From Sialis fuliginosa (lineage: Eukaryota; Arthropoda; Insecta; Megaloptera; Sialidae): 64,000 bases of DNA. Positions 1 through 13,400 of the stretch are shown piece by piece. The notes under the pieces were generated by a model. It saw only the letters and a program-made list of their open reading frames with translations, was not told the origin of the DNA and made no database searches. Every line of letters begins with the position of its first letter. The stretch's first letter is position 1. Both the position numbers and the translations under genes were made by a program. The DNA lies in the NCBI GenBank assembly GCA_961205875.1, contig OY540813.1, positions 12,433,001 to 12,497,000 of the forward strand, given 5' to 3'.

Positions 1-1203
1 TAACATTTTATAATATCTTATATAGACAAAATAAAAATAAAATATAAACTAAATATTTTTTTTCTAATTGTAAGATATGTAAGTTGTGTCCTGTATCAGA
101 TAATTTACATTAATTTTATACTTTTTAATATATGTTTAATAATTTACACATATGTATCTAATTAAAATTTGAAGACATTATCTTAAATTCAACCTATTGC
201 ATAAGAAAATACATATCACAAACTTTTTTTTATATTTATTTTGTTGTATAACTTAAACATCTATACAAGTAAATAAAACAATGAATTACACCAAAATAAT
301 AAAGAGCAATTAAAGCCTTGGAACTTTACAGAAACGTTCCCCATCACCGCTTCGACCTTGCAAATCTATTATATGTGATTCAATACAAGTGGCATGTTAG
401 CTGCGTCGAAACGGCGCTGCGTTTTGACGCTGCTAACTTGTAATAGATTTGTAAGGTCGAAGCGGTGACGGAGACCGTTTCTGTAAAGTGCCAAGGCTTA
501 AAAATAATATGTTTTTCTAAACAATCAGCTTACAGAAATATGTAGAAGCAATATAATACAGGACTATCAAAAATTGATGAAAAATCCATTGATAAATTAT
601 GTGGGCCTCTTCAGTTGGGTCAAGAATTATTTTTTGCTCTTCGGTTATGTTTAAGTCTGACCCATTATATTGGCGACCAGGATAATATATTATTAATAGT
701 CATTTTAAAATCAAAATACTCAAAAATAATATTATTATATTGATATATACCTGATGACATATTGTTTTAATATCAAATCAGTTCACAATAAATCTTACTT
801 TAAACGAAGAGCAGTAATCTTCAAGAAATCCCCTGAAATGATAATATGTACAGTTAGTAGCATTATTACAAACATTTTGTGATATTAATTAAGTGTTGAC
901 GATAGTTATAGTTTAAAGTTTTATTTACTCATTCAAGATACATTAATTATTAATTCAAATGTAAAAATAAAATAAAACATCGCTAACGTGGAGCTGGACT
1001 ACCCAGAAGGCCCTGTGCACACTCTATACTCCCCTTTTGGGCCAATCCATATCAAGTAGTCCTGCACTGGTTGCTTGTAAAATCACTGCTTGTAGTTAAT
1101 TCCCAAGCTAAATTTTTTTAGTACATAGGGGGGGGGGGTGACACCAGGGGCGGAAATCAATTATGTAAGATACAAAAATAAACTCTTACTTTGATTATAT
1201 TTA
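1..1203. other. Downstream flank of the Ig gene (3'UTR and intergenic)
   Basis: This AT-rich stretch contains no convincing gene. On the minus strand it must include the 3'UTR of the Ig gene that stops at 1204. An AATAAA hexamer overlaps the stop codon (about 1199-1204), but I cannot choose a cleavage site. It also contains the foldback element at 314-498 and a run of G at about 1129-1138. Confidence 0.5.
314..498. mobile_element. PIF/Harbinger-like MITE, nearly fully palindromic
   Basis: A 185-bp non-autonomous element. Both ends begin AGCCTTGG and the two arms match for roughly 85 bp with a few mismatches (AGCCTTGGAACTTTACAG versus AGCCTTGGCACTTTACAG). It is flanked by the trinucleotide TAA on both sides (311-313 and 499-501), the 3-bp duplication usual for PIF/Harbinger. 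It has no coding capacity. The larger element at 63086-63616 shares the AGCCTTG-type terminus and the TAA duplication, which supports the family call. Confidence 0.7.
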
Positions 1204-1403
1204 TTAAAACCTCATTCGGCTATGATAGGGTTTTCTGTTCTTCACCGGTGTAATAATTTCTAATCTCGCAGATGCCTGCTCCACTCCAGCTTCGTTACGT
1301 AAGACTATGGTGTACATTCCACTGTCTTCAGGTGCAGCAATTGATATTTGGAGCATACGGGTATTGAATTTATGAACTGCTGAAATCCGCGATTCACCTG
1401 AAA
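1204..1403 (-). CDS. Ig gene, last coding exon (second half of Ig8 and C-terminus)
   Basis: Starts in phase 1 after a CAG acceptor and ends at TAA 1204. It encodes the E, F and G strands of the eighth Ig domain (core EDSGMYTIVLRNEAG), followed by a short basic tail ending HSRMRF. The usual second disulphide Cys is replaced: the motif reads MYTIV instead of YxCxA. A second AG lies 6 nt inside the exon (TTTCAG), so two in-frame products differing by Val-Ser are possible. Confidence 0.85.
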
Positions 1404-4400
1404 CTGTTGTTGATAGATACAAAAATGTTTATTTACTGATATAATATTATGTATATAGATAGATGCTGGTAAAAAATTCCGGATAGCTCCGCGTTTTGCG
1501 TTGTCTTTATGACGACGTTTCGGTCGAATCCTATCGGCCATCTTCAGATCTAGTCTGAACTTAGTTCTTTGAACTTCGTTTGACTAGTGACTATGTATAA
1601 GTATAATATACAAATATAAACGTGTCCTCATAGACTTATAACCAGCTCTATTATCTACTGTTACACGGTACTTTACTAATTTGACCAGAAAACGAAACTA
1701 AAAATAGCTATAGTTGTTGAGGATGCAATTTTAGAGGTCAAATTACAACTTTTTTATTATTTTTAATCAAAAAACAAGAATATAAGCTTATTTCTTGTAG
1801 TTTGAAGCATCGATATATCGAATGAGCAAATTATATTTTTTGTACTTTGTTTCATATAATCTTAAATAAGTACATTATTCAGAAAAAACTAAAGAACAAA
1901 AAATGCTACATAAAAATCGACGGCCCCACTGGCCTCCTACACCCTTGGTCTAAATCATTATTTGTTAAAGCAGGAAATTGATAATACTCATTACAGTAGA
2001 ACCTCGTTAGAACGTTTTTGAAAAGACTGAGGGAAAAATACGTACTAACGAAATATTTTAACATTGGGTCTTGAATGCCGGTATCTAAAAATAAAAACGA
2101 ACTATGGCGAAAAACATCTAAAGCAAAACGTACTAAAGAGGTTCCACTGTAATGATAAACCGATTATCAAATTTCACAACTGTATCACAATGGGTTCTCA
2201 AGATATTAAATTAAAACTAATTTATTATTATTAGTTTGAAATATTTTTCAATAAAATTAGAATCACGTACATTGTTCACTCTCAATGTTACGTATAAGAC
2301 CGTAAGTTCCGTGGCTTCCATGGCAGATATTTTATGAATAAAATGTATAAACTTAATGTTAGTGCTAACTGTTGCAAAAATTTAAAACATCAACGTTATT
2401 AACTCACCACCAACAGGACGGCCGTCTTTAAGCCATTGAGCAGACGGCGATGGGAATCCGCCCACAGCACACTCGAATCGAACAGCGTCTCCAACCCGAG
2501 CTACCACATCATGGGGGAATGTGTACAGCACCGGGGGAGTAACTCTATAACCACCGCGTCTGCGAGCGGGCGGGCTGGCCGGCGGCGATCTTCTACATGC
2601 TTGAATATCGGTCAGCCGTCTGAATACATCGAACCGACCTTGGACGGATTCACCGCGAAGCTCTCGTACCACTGTTAAAATTAGTCATTGAGGTTTATCA
2701 ACACAATATATCACACACCTTAGCTAAGGGACGTAACTAAAGGCTCTGGAGCCCCGGAGCAGCAAGCTGATCAAGGGGCGCCTAATAAAAAATTTGTTGA
2801 ACAATTTTCATGTATGTGACTATTTTCGAAAAAAATTAAAGTTTTTCAATAAAAATGTGAAGGCTTTCAAATTTTAATTATTTATATTTTTTTATAAACA
2901 ATTAAAACTACACCAGTAAATAATTTATTTGAAAAAAAACAATGATGAGGCTGTTTTAGTGTTTTTAAACCTTGTCGATTTCGTTTAAAAAATGTAAAAA
3001 AAAACTATCTTTGTGTTAAATTTAATTTTTTTTTTACGTCCAGTAGTTTCAGAGAAAATTGCTTGTGCCTATGACGGATGGACAGACACCAATTAGTATT
3101 TCGTTTTCACGGAACACTAAAAAAGTATTTTTTTCGTTTTGAATTTCCCTATAAAACCAAATATAATATAATATAATTCACAGGTGCAAGTTTCGGGTCG
3201 TGGATTCGTAAATGGAGTCATCAAGGAAATTATGGTAGAGGGACATTCTTTTTTTGTAGATTTTTTTATGTACTTTGTGATGGCGCTAAAGATAGTTCTA
3301 TAAATATTTTCAAAATCTAATTTTTTTTGTTTTTGAAAAATTTCCTCAGTGTTGAATCAAAATGAGTTTGACTCAATTTTTTTAATTTCGATTTCGTAAT
3401 GCTCGGGGACCTCGGGTAGCTACGGCCCTGCCTCAGCTACAATAAAACACTTCACACATATTTCGAATTCACATGACGCCCACGTTAGGAGCCTTATAGT
3501 TCCAGACAGTCTGGAACTATTAGGCTCCTACAATTCTAATTTACAAACAATAACTTCCATTATAAATCATAATAGTTGTATATGAAATACCTACTTAATC
3601 ATTAAATATTTTTGTATTGTTGATATAATTTTTTTGTAGCCTTAAAATTTTACAACTCAAAAACAGTTTTTAAGAAATATTTCATACTTACGTAATAGCA
3701 GTTAAGTACTTACCATTGTACGACGGTGTAGGTCGTGTAACAGTTATAGTGACATAGGCGCTATCGGCTCCTCTGCTGTTCGCTACACCTACTCTGTACG
3801 TGCCCATGTCCTTGGATTCGGCACGTTTGAGAACAAGTCTTCTGCCGCCCATGCCATCCGCATCTACACGACTGCGTGGATCCATCAGGACGTCTGCACC
3901 GCGTTTAGTCCACGTTACTGTAGTATGAAATTAACATAAAATTAACAAAAATGAGTTTCTTTTTTATATTGGTTAGTGCATATAGTATATATAGTTAGTA
4001 TAGCATATACAATAGTTTTGGATCAGTACGAAAAATGTCTTCTCCGTACGAAAAGTGAAATTTCGTTTTTCGTATGGAAAATACATTTATGTATGTATTA
4101 TGATCATGACTTTCATGTTCTATAATATCTTTTTAAATAATTTTTAATGTGTATATAAAAAAAATTCAATGGGATTTGTCAGATATAAATCTAAAATTTA
4201 GAGGGTAGTTTTCACCCCTTCAATGGTTGTTAAATAAGCGTCCTTTAGGTTCGATTGAACTACAAGTGTACCAAGTCTTATCAAAATTAATCAGATAACA
4301 CTCGCAACGTTCATTTTTTAGACGATAATAGGTACAAAATTTCCAAAAACCCCTGATCCGATTAGCATCAATATCAATAGGTCTCGAGTACTCACTAAGA

Positions 4401-7400
4401 CAAACATTTTCTCCAAAAATAATTCAAACTGATGCATTTTTGCAGTAGTTATCCTGAACAAAAGAAAATTCTACATCTAGAATCACATACACAGACACAC
4501 AGACGCACAGACATACGCACAGCCGCCATGCAGAAATCAACTTTTGGTAGTAGAAGGTAATGCAATCAAAATCTGCTCTTATCTCAGACACGATTTTTTG
4601 ATTTTCCATTACTTTCAGAACATGGAAGTAAAAACGTTTTCTGAGTTTAAAGTTTTTTGTTATAAAAATGTTTAATACCAAATTTACTTAATCAAATACA
4701 ATAGCATTATATGTATACTGTATTACTTAATTAAATAATCGCACGTTATTTGTATCAAAATGGAAATTACATCGAAAAACTGTTAATATAAAAATAATAG
4801 TATTGGTTCATTTTTAAACTTTAACACAAAGATTAAAAACTATATTGGTTAAATACATACAAATATAGCATTTGTAAAAAAATACATAAAGTAATCACAT
4901 GTACCTGTAGGTTTAGACTTCTCTTCTATTTGGAACTCGAACACGATGTCCTGACCGGGAGATACTGAAACCAAACTGGTTGGTCTAGAAATAAACGTGG
5001 CCGGTGAATCTACTGAGGCGAATAATTGTTGCGATGGTGCGGCTCGTAGGGTCACCTGGGGGCCGACGCCACGACCTCGACGCGTTGGCACCACGCGGAC
5101 GAACACAAACTGTGTACGGCGTTCCACACTGCTACATGTGTCTCTGTATACAAAATGTAAAATAATGTTTCATGTTGTTATCAAGCGATTTTTATTTCTT
5201 ATTTTATTTTTTATTCTATATAGAGATGACCGCGAGAGATGGTTAAAATAAAATGTAAAATTTAATAAAATAGAATTAATTTTTTTTTAAATTGCACTTT
5301 GTTTTTGCATAGGTATAAATATATTTACCAGAGTTGCATAAAAATTTTTTATATCAGATTTGATTGAGTTAGGTAAATTACAAATTTTAATAGAATTTTT
5401 TTACAAAACTTTTCAAAAAGCGTTCAATTTTAAGTATTTAGACAATAAAAAGTATCTATGCATTAAATAAAATGAAAAAAATAGTTTATTTACGAAAACC
5501 ATAAATGTTTTTAAAATCTAATTTTGTATAAATATCAACAAAAAATTACTTTATACATAAATTAAAAATAATTAAATACGTTGGTATATTCTTTGTAATA
5601 AACAATGGACTGGCATAGTTGTGCATATGTATTGTCGGTGGCACGTAATCAATGTTAAGGACCTTAGGCAGACTAAATATTCGGGCCCCCCATTTTTTTA
5701 AACGAATAAAAAAAAGTTATCCCAGCAATAAAAAAAAAATCATTTTACAATGCCTCTTTCTCGTCAAGCAATTGTAAGAGCAAAAAAGGAGGTCTTAATC
5801 TTACATAATTTGTTTACTTATTTCTTAAGCTCCCCCCTCCACCCTTTATCACGGGGCCTTAGGAAGTTGCCTAAAGTGCCTACTGTGCAATGGTGTATTT
5901 ACACGGGTCGATTTTCGCCGTGCGGCTAGTCACCTACCAAATCGCCTCACAAGGCCGCACAACAACACCATTTACACGAGTCGATAAAAATCGCATGCGA
6001 TTTGTTCATTTTTTTGAAAATATTGAGCAGAACAAATGTTCTACGTGCGATAAAAATCGCATACTTTGGCGCTTGCGATTTTAGTCATCTGCGGCCTAGC
6101 CGAATTACCATTTACACGGTCGGAAATCGACCCGTGTAAACCCCGTATAACGCATCACTGCATATTGTACAAATAAAATTATTATACAAGCTTAAGTATT
6201 AACTTTACGAATAAGTGTTTCCTGTAAACATCTCTTGACAAATTAAGTATCTAGGTATTAATGTATTAAAGATTTATCGATAAATTTTTAATTTTCTTCA
6301 ATATTTTTCTCAGTTATTAAAAAAGGATAGGTACCTATACAGTATACAGTTATACACTATACATGGTTATTTAATAAAATAGAATAAAAACAAAATTAAA
6401 TTAATAAATGTGATCGTAATCGATAAGAATAATTCAATAATAATTACCGTGCACTAGTAATTCGTCGTCGATCAAGAGGTGACACTCCCAACACCAACTT
6501 CGCTTCGGTGACAGGACTTTGACTTCGGTGTACACATGGATATGAATCGTCGTATTTTAATTTCGTAAACTGTAAACAAGCGCTTGGTGTTCTACTACGC
6601 GAGCCCCAATTAAAGTTACGCAAGGCATCGTGTAATAGAGTGACTTCGTATCGTCTTGGATATTCGTTAGAGGAACGCCATCGTAATCCGTCTCCACCTA
6701 AGTAGTTCAATCCAAATGGACGCATATTTTTCGTTATGAATGCTGTTGATTCATCTGATTTTCGTAATGCAAGAGTTAATGCTGTAATTAAAAAAAAAAC
6801 TTTGTTATTTACATATTACGAAAAATTAAAAATCATTAGTAAGGTTTTTTCATACATCAGTAGAATTTGAATTGTAAGTGATTAAAAGACTTGAATTCAG
6901 TTAATAAATACTCAAACAACGAATAGGGATAGATAATTCAAAATTAATACCTTTTGAAACATCTTCATTTGGCGGAGTCGAATCTCGTGCTTTACCAAAT
7001 TGTCGTGCAACGCTTTCTCGTTGCCTTCGTTCGAGCATTGACCGTATTTCTAATAAATTATCGAAACTGCAAGAATCTGGCCTGGACACTGTCCGAACTC
7101 TTGGACTATCTATATAACAACTACTCATTGCTAACAATGCATCAGAGGTACGATTAGCTGTACGAACGGCATCCTTAACTCGAATATCGGTAACATTTAG
7201 TCCTTGTTTTAATTTTGTAATGTCCCCATTATCTTCGGGAGGTTCACTGAAAGTTCCACGATAATGAGATTTTTTCTTGGGAACGTTTGGCTGGTTTTCT
7301 AACAAATATGAATGATCACGATATTTTGGATGTTCATAATTAGTTGATTTAATGTTGATATTAGTGCTTGAATCTTCCATAATATATTTTTCTTTGTAAT

Positions 7401-10400
7401 AGTCACTTAATCGATTGGGTGTTTTTTGTCTAAAGGCACTTAATTTTTCAACCGTGTATATATCTTTAGTTACTTTGATATCCTTTGTTAGTTTCGATGT
7501 TTCATTTTTATTTAAATAATTATACTTATCAGATCTAATGACATTTTCATTGTTCAGTTTATTACCAACAAGTGTTTTAGAAATTTCCTCTTGATTTTTT
7601 CTTTCCTTTGAATGTTTACTCAGAGAAACATTCAATGTATCAAATTTATCATACCTGCTTGTTATTTTATCATTTTTAGCTGTTACTTTAGTTACATTAA
7701 TAAGATTTTCATTACCTAATGTTTGTTTGGAACCCCCTTTTTCATTTGGTTCCATATCTTTGTTCAATTGGATTTCTTCTGTTTCTTGCGTTATTCGATG
7801 TATTTTAGATATTATTTTTTCATTATCAATATTTTCTTTATCAAGTTTCTCATTTTTAATTTTCTTTGCACTGTCTTTTCCAGTGCCTGTCTCTACTTTA
7901 ACATTATTTTCATTTTTAACCTTTTCTTTTATTAACAATTTATCTTTCTTAAGTAATTCCTTTTTATGTTTTTCTTTTTTCTCAAGTTCATTTTTTTCAA
8001 TTTCCTCTCTTTCTTTCTTTTCCGTCTTAATCTGCGTCTTTTTTAGTTTTTCTTCAGCCGCCTTCGTCGTTTTTTCTTTTTCTAATTTCTCTTTTTTCGC
8101 TATTTCTTCTTTTTCTTTTGTTTCTATCTCACATCGTTCCTTTTCTTTCTTTTCTTTTTCGAGTTGTTCCTTTTTAAGTTTTTCTTCAGCCTCTTTCTTG
8201 GCTTTTTCTTTTTCTAATTTCTCTTTTTTCGCTATCTCTTCTTTTTCTTTTGTTTCTTTTTCTAATTGTTCCTTTTCTTTTTTGAGTTGTTCCTTTTGAA
8301 GATTTTCTTCAGCCTCTTTCTTGGCTTTTTCTTTTTCTAATTTCTCTTTTTTCGCTATCTCTTCTTTTTCTTTTGTTTCTTTTTGTAATCGTTCCTTTTC
8401 TTTCTTTTCTTTTTCGAGTTGTTCCTTTTGAAGTTTTTCTTCAGCCTCTTTCTTGGCTTTTTCTTTTTCTAATTTCTCTTTTTTCGCTATCTCTTCTTTT
8501 TCTTTTGTTTCTTTTTGTAATCGTTCCTTTTCTTTCTTTTCTTTATCGAGTTGTTCCTTTTGAAGTTTTTCTTCAGCCTCTTTCTTGGCTTTTTCTTTTT
8601 CTTTTTCTAATTTCTCTTTTTTCGCTATCTCTTCTTTTTCTTTTGTTTCTTTTTCAAGTCGTTCCTTTTCATTCTTTTCTTTTTCGAGTTGTTCCTTTTT
8701 AAGTTTTTCTTCAGCTTCCTTCTTGGTTTTTTCTTTTTCTAATTTCTCTTTTTTCGCTATCTCTTCTTTTTCTTTTGTTTCTTTTTCTAGTCGTTCCTTT
8801 TCTTTCTTTTCTTTTTCGAGTTGTTCCTTTTGAAGTTTTTCTTCAGCCTCTTTCTTGGCTTTTTCTTTTTCTAATTTCTCTTTTTTCGCTATATCTTCTT
8901 TTTCTTTTGTTTCTTTTTCAAGTCGTTCCTTTTCATTCTTTTCTTTTTCGAGTTGTTCCTTTTGAAGTTTTTCTTCAGCCTCTTTCTTGGCTTTTTCTTT
9001 TTCTAATTTCTCTTTTTTCGCTATCTCTTCTTTTTCTTTTGTTTCTTTTTCTAGTCGTTCCTTTTCTTTCTTTTCTTTATCGAGTTGTTCCTTTTGAAGT
9101 TTTTCTTCAGCCTCTTTCTTGGCTTTTTCTTTTTCTTTTTCTAATTTCTCTTTTTTCGCTATCTCTTCTTTTTCTTTTGTTTCTTTTTCAAGTCGTTCCT
9201 TTTCTTTCTTTTCTTTTTCGAGTTGTTCCTTTTTAAGTTTTTCGTCAGCCTCTTTCTTGGTTTTTTCTTTTTCTTTTTCTAATTTATCTTTTTTCGCTAT
9301 CTCTTCTTTTTCTTTTGTTTCTTTTTCTAGTCGTTCCTTTTCTTTCTTTTCTTTTTCGAGTTGTTCCTTTTTAAGTTTTTCTTCAGCCTCTTTCTTGGCT
9401 TTTTCTTTTTCTTTTTCTAATTTATCTTTTTTCACTTTTTCTTCTTTTTCTTTTGTTTCTTTTTCTAATCGTTCCTTTTCTTTCTTTTCTTTTACGAGTT
9501 GTTCCTTTTGAAGTTTTTCATCAGCCTCTTTCTTGGCTTTTTCTTTTTCTAATTGCTCTTTTTTCGCAATCTCTTCTTTTTCTTTTGTTTCTTTTTGTAA
9601 TCGTTCCTTTTCTTTCTTTCCTTTATCGAGTTGTTCCTTTAGAAGTTTTTCTTCAGCCTCTTTCTTGGTTTTTTCTTTTTCTTTTTCTAATTTCTCTTTC
9701 GTCGCTATCTCTTCTTTTTCGTTTGTTTCTTTTTCTAGTCGTTCCTTTTCTTTCTTTTCTTCATCAAGTTGTTCCTTTTTAAGTTTTTCTTCAGCCTCTT
9801 TCTTGGCTTTTTCTTTTTCTAATTTATCTTTTTTCGCTATCTCTTCTTTTTCTTTTGTTTCTTTTTCAAGTCGTTCCTTTTCATTCTTTTCTTTTTCGAG
9901 TTGTTCCTTTTTAAGTTTTTCTTCAGCCTCTTTCTTGGCTTTTTCTTTTTCTAATTCCTCTTTTTTCGCTATCTCTTTTTCATTTGTTTCTTTCTCAAGT
10001 CGTTCCTTTTCTTTCTTTTCTTTTTCTAACCGTTCCTTTTCTTTCTTTCTATTTTCGAGTTGTTCCTTTTGAAGTTTTTCTTCTGCCTCTTTCTTGGCTT
10101 TTTCTTTTTCTAATTTCTCTTTTTTGACTATCTCTTCTTTTTCGAGTAGTTCCTTTTCTTTCATTTCTTTATCGAATTGTTCCTTTTTAAGTTTTTCTTC
10201 AGCCTCTTTCTTGGCTTTTTCTTTTTCTAATTTATCTTTTTTCGCTATCTCTTCCTTTTCTTTTGTTTCTCTCTCAAGTCTTTCCTTTTCTTTTTCGAAT
10301 TGTTCCTTTTGAAGTTTTTCTTCAGCCTCTTTCTTAACTATTTGTTTTTCTAATTTCTCTTTTGTGGCTATCTCTTCTTTTTCTTTTTTTTCTTTATCGA

Positions 10401-13400
10401 ATTGTTCCTTTTGAAGTTTTTCTTCAGCCTCTTCCTTGGCTTTTTCTTTTTCTAATTTATCTTTTTTGGCTATTTCTTCTTTTTCTTTTGTTTCTTTCTC
10501 AACTCGTTCCTTTTCTTTTTCGAGTTGTTCCTTTTTAAGTTTTTCTTCAGCCTCTTTCTTGGTTTTTTCTTTTTCTAATTTATCTTTTTTCGATTTCTCT
10601 TTTTTTTCTAGTCGTTCTTTTTCTTTCTTTTCCTTTTCAAGTTGTTCCATTTTAAGTTTTTCTTCAACCTCTTTCTTGGCTATTTCATTTTCTATTTTCT
10701 CTTTTTTGGCAATCTCGTCTTTTTCTTTTGTGTCTTTTTCGAGTTGTTCCTTTTTAAGTTTTTCTTCAGCGTCTTCAATGGCTTTTTCTTTTTCTAATTT
10801 TTCTTTTTTCGCTATCTCCACCTTTTCTTTCAATTCTTTATCAAGTTGTTCCTTTTTACGTTTTCCGTCAGATTCTTTTTTGGTTTTTTCATTTTCCAAT
10901 GTTTCTTTCTCCTCTTTCTCTTTCGTTTCTTTTTCCTGTCGTTCCTTGACTTGCTTTTCATTTTCAAGTTTTTCTTGAGTCTTGACTATTTCCATTTCAT
11001 TTACTAGTTGTGAAACAACAGCGACGTCAGCGGCTTTTCCAGTTAGAGTTTGTTGTTCTAGTTCCACAGATATTTTCGCAGTGGCGTGCTCAATCTTTTC
11101 TTTAACGTCTTGCATTTCTTTAGCCAGCTCAGCTACTAATTCTACATCAGCGTGCTTTGCAACTACTTCGGGCAGTTTCATTTCTTCAGAAACTTTGGTG
11201 GTGGCACGTTCGACTTTCTCTTTAACTACATCCATTACCTCGGCTAACTCTGCAACCAAAGCAATATTGGCCGATTTTCCAGAAGTTATCAAAAGTTTCT
11301 GCTCCTTAGATAATTTTGCTGAAGCATGTTCTAATTTCTCCTTAACAGCTTGCATTTCCTTTGCCAGTTCAGAAACTGATGCTACTTCTTTTGTTTTTCC
11401 TTCTGATATTAATACAGCCTTGTCTTCGGCTATTTTGACAGACGCTTGTTCCATCTTTTCTTTGACTATTTCCATTTCATTTACTAGTTGTGAAACAACA
11501 GCGACGTCAACGGCTTTTCCAGTTAGAGTTTGTTGTTCTAGTTCCACAGATATTTTCGCAGTGGCGTGCTCAATCTTTTCTTTAACGTCTTGCATTTCTT
11601 TAGCCAGCTCAGCTACTAATTCTACATCAGCGTGCTTTGCAACTACTTCGGGCAGTTTCATTTCTACAGAAACTTTGGTGGTGGCACGTTCGACTTTCTC
11701 TTTAACTACATCCATTTCCTCTGCTAACTCTGCAACCAAAGCAATATCGGCCGATTTTCCAGAAGTTATTAAAAGTTTCTGCTCCTTAGATAATTTTGCT
11801 GAAGCATGTTCTACTTTCTCCTTAACAGCTTGCATTTCCTTTGCCAGTTCAGAAACTGATGCTACTTCTTCTGTTTTTCCTTCTGATATTAATACAGCCT
11901 TGTCTTCGGCTATTTTGACAGACGCTTGTTCCATCTTTTCTTTGACTATTTCCATTTCATTTACTAGTTGTGAAACAACAGCGACGTCAGCGGCTTTTCC
12001 AGTTAGAGTTTGTTGTTCTAGTTCCACAGATATTTTCGCAGTGGCGTGCTCAATCTTTTCTTTAACGTCTTGCATTTCTTTAGCCAGCTCAGCTACTAAT
12101 TCTACATCAGCGTGCTTTGCAACTACTTCGGGCAGTTTCATTTCTTCAGAATCTTTGGCGGTGGCACGTTCGACTTTCTCTTTAACTACATCCATTTCCT
12201 CTGCTAACTCTGCAACCAAAGCAATATCGGCCGATTTTCCAGAAGTTATTAAAAGTTTCTGCTCCTTAGATAATTTTGCTGAAGCATGTTCTACTTTCTC
12301 CTTAACAGCTTGCATTTCCTTTGCCAGTTCAGAAACTGATGCAACTTCTTCTGTTTTTCCTTCTGATATTAATACAGCCTTGTCTTCGGCTATTTTTACA
12401 GACGCTTGTTCCACCTTTTCTTTGACTATTTCCATTTCATTTACAAGTTGTGAAACAACAGCGATGTCAGCGGATTTTCCAGTTAGAATTTGTTGTTCGA
12501 GTTCCACAGATATTTTCGCAGTGACGTGCTCAATCTTTTCTTTAACGTCTTGCATTTCTTTAGCCAGCTCAGCTACTAATTCTACATCAGCGTGCTTTGC
12601 AACTACTTCGGGCAGTTTCATTTCTTCAGAAACTTTGGTGGTGGCACGTTCGACTTTCTCTTTAACTACATCCATTTCCTCTGCTAACTCTGCAACCAAA
12701 GCAATATCGGCCGATTTTCCAGAAGTTATTAAAAGTTTCTGCTCCTTAGATAATTTTGCTGAAGCATGTTCTACTTTCTCCTTAACAGCTTGCATTTCCT
12801 TTGCCAGTTCAGAAACTGATGCAACTTCTTCTGTTTTTCCTTCTGATATTAATACAGCCTTGTCTTCGGCTATTTTTACAGACGCTTGTTCCATCTTTTC
12901 TTTGACTATTTCCATTTCATTTACTAGTTGTGAAACAACAGCGACGTCAGCGACTTTTCCAGTTAGAGTTTGTTGTTCTAGTTCCACAGATATTTTCGCA
13001 GTGGCGTGCTCAATCTTTTCTTTAACGTCTTGCATTTCTTTAGCCAGCTCAGATACTAATTCTACATCAGCGTGCTTTGCAACTACTTCGGGCAGTTTCA
13101 TTTCTTCAGAAACTTTGGCGGTGGCACGTTCGACTTTCTCTTTAACTACAACCATTTCCTCTGCTAACTCTGCAACCAAAGCAATATCGGCCGATTTTCC
13201 AGAAGTTATTAAAAGTTTCTGCTCCTTAGATAATTTTGCTGAAGCATGTTCTACTTTCTCCTTAACAGCTTGCATTTCCTTTGCCAGTTCAGAAACTGAT
13301 GCTACTTCTTCTGTTTTTCCTTCTGATATTAATACAGCCTTGTCTTCGGCTATTTTTACAGACGCTTGTTCCATCTTTTCTTTGACTATTTCCATTTCAT

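Noticed and set aside
1129-1140. Poly-G runs (also near 30951, 52003 and 63143)
   Set aside because: Homopolymer runs like these are common in repeat DNA and prone to sequencing error. No telomeric or regulatory pattern is visible.
7723-10978. Phe/Ser-rich plus-strand frames opposite the Lys/Glu repeats
   Set aside because: They are the antisense of AAA/GAA-rich codons. No splice sites, start context or domain supports them.
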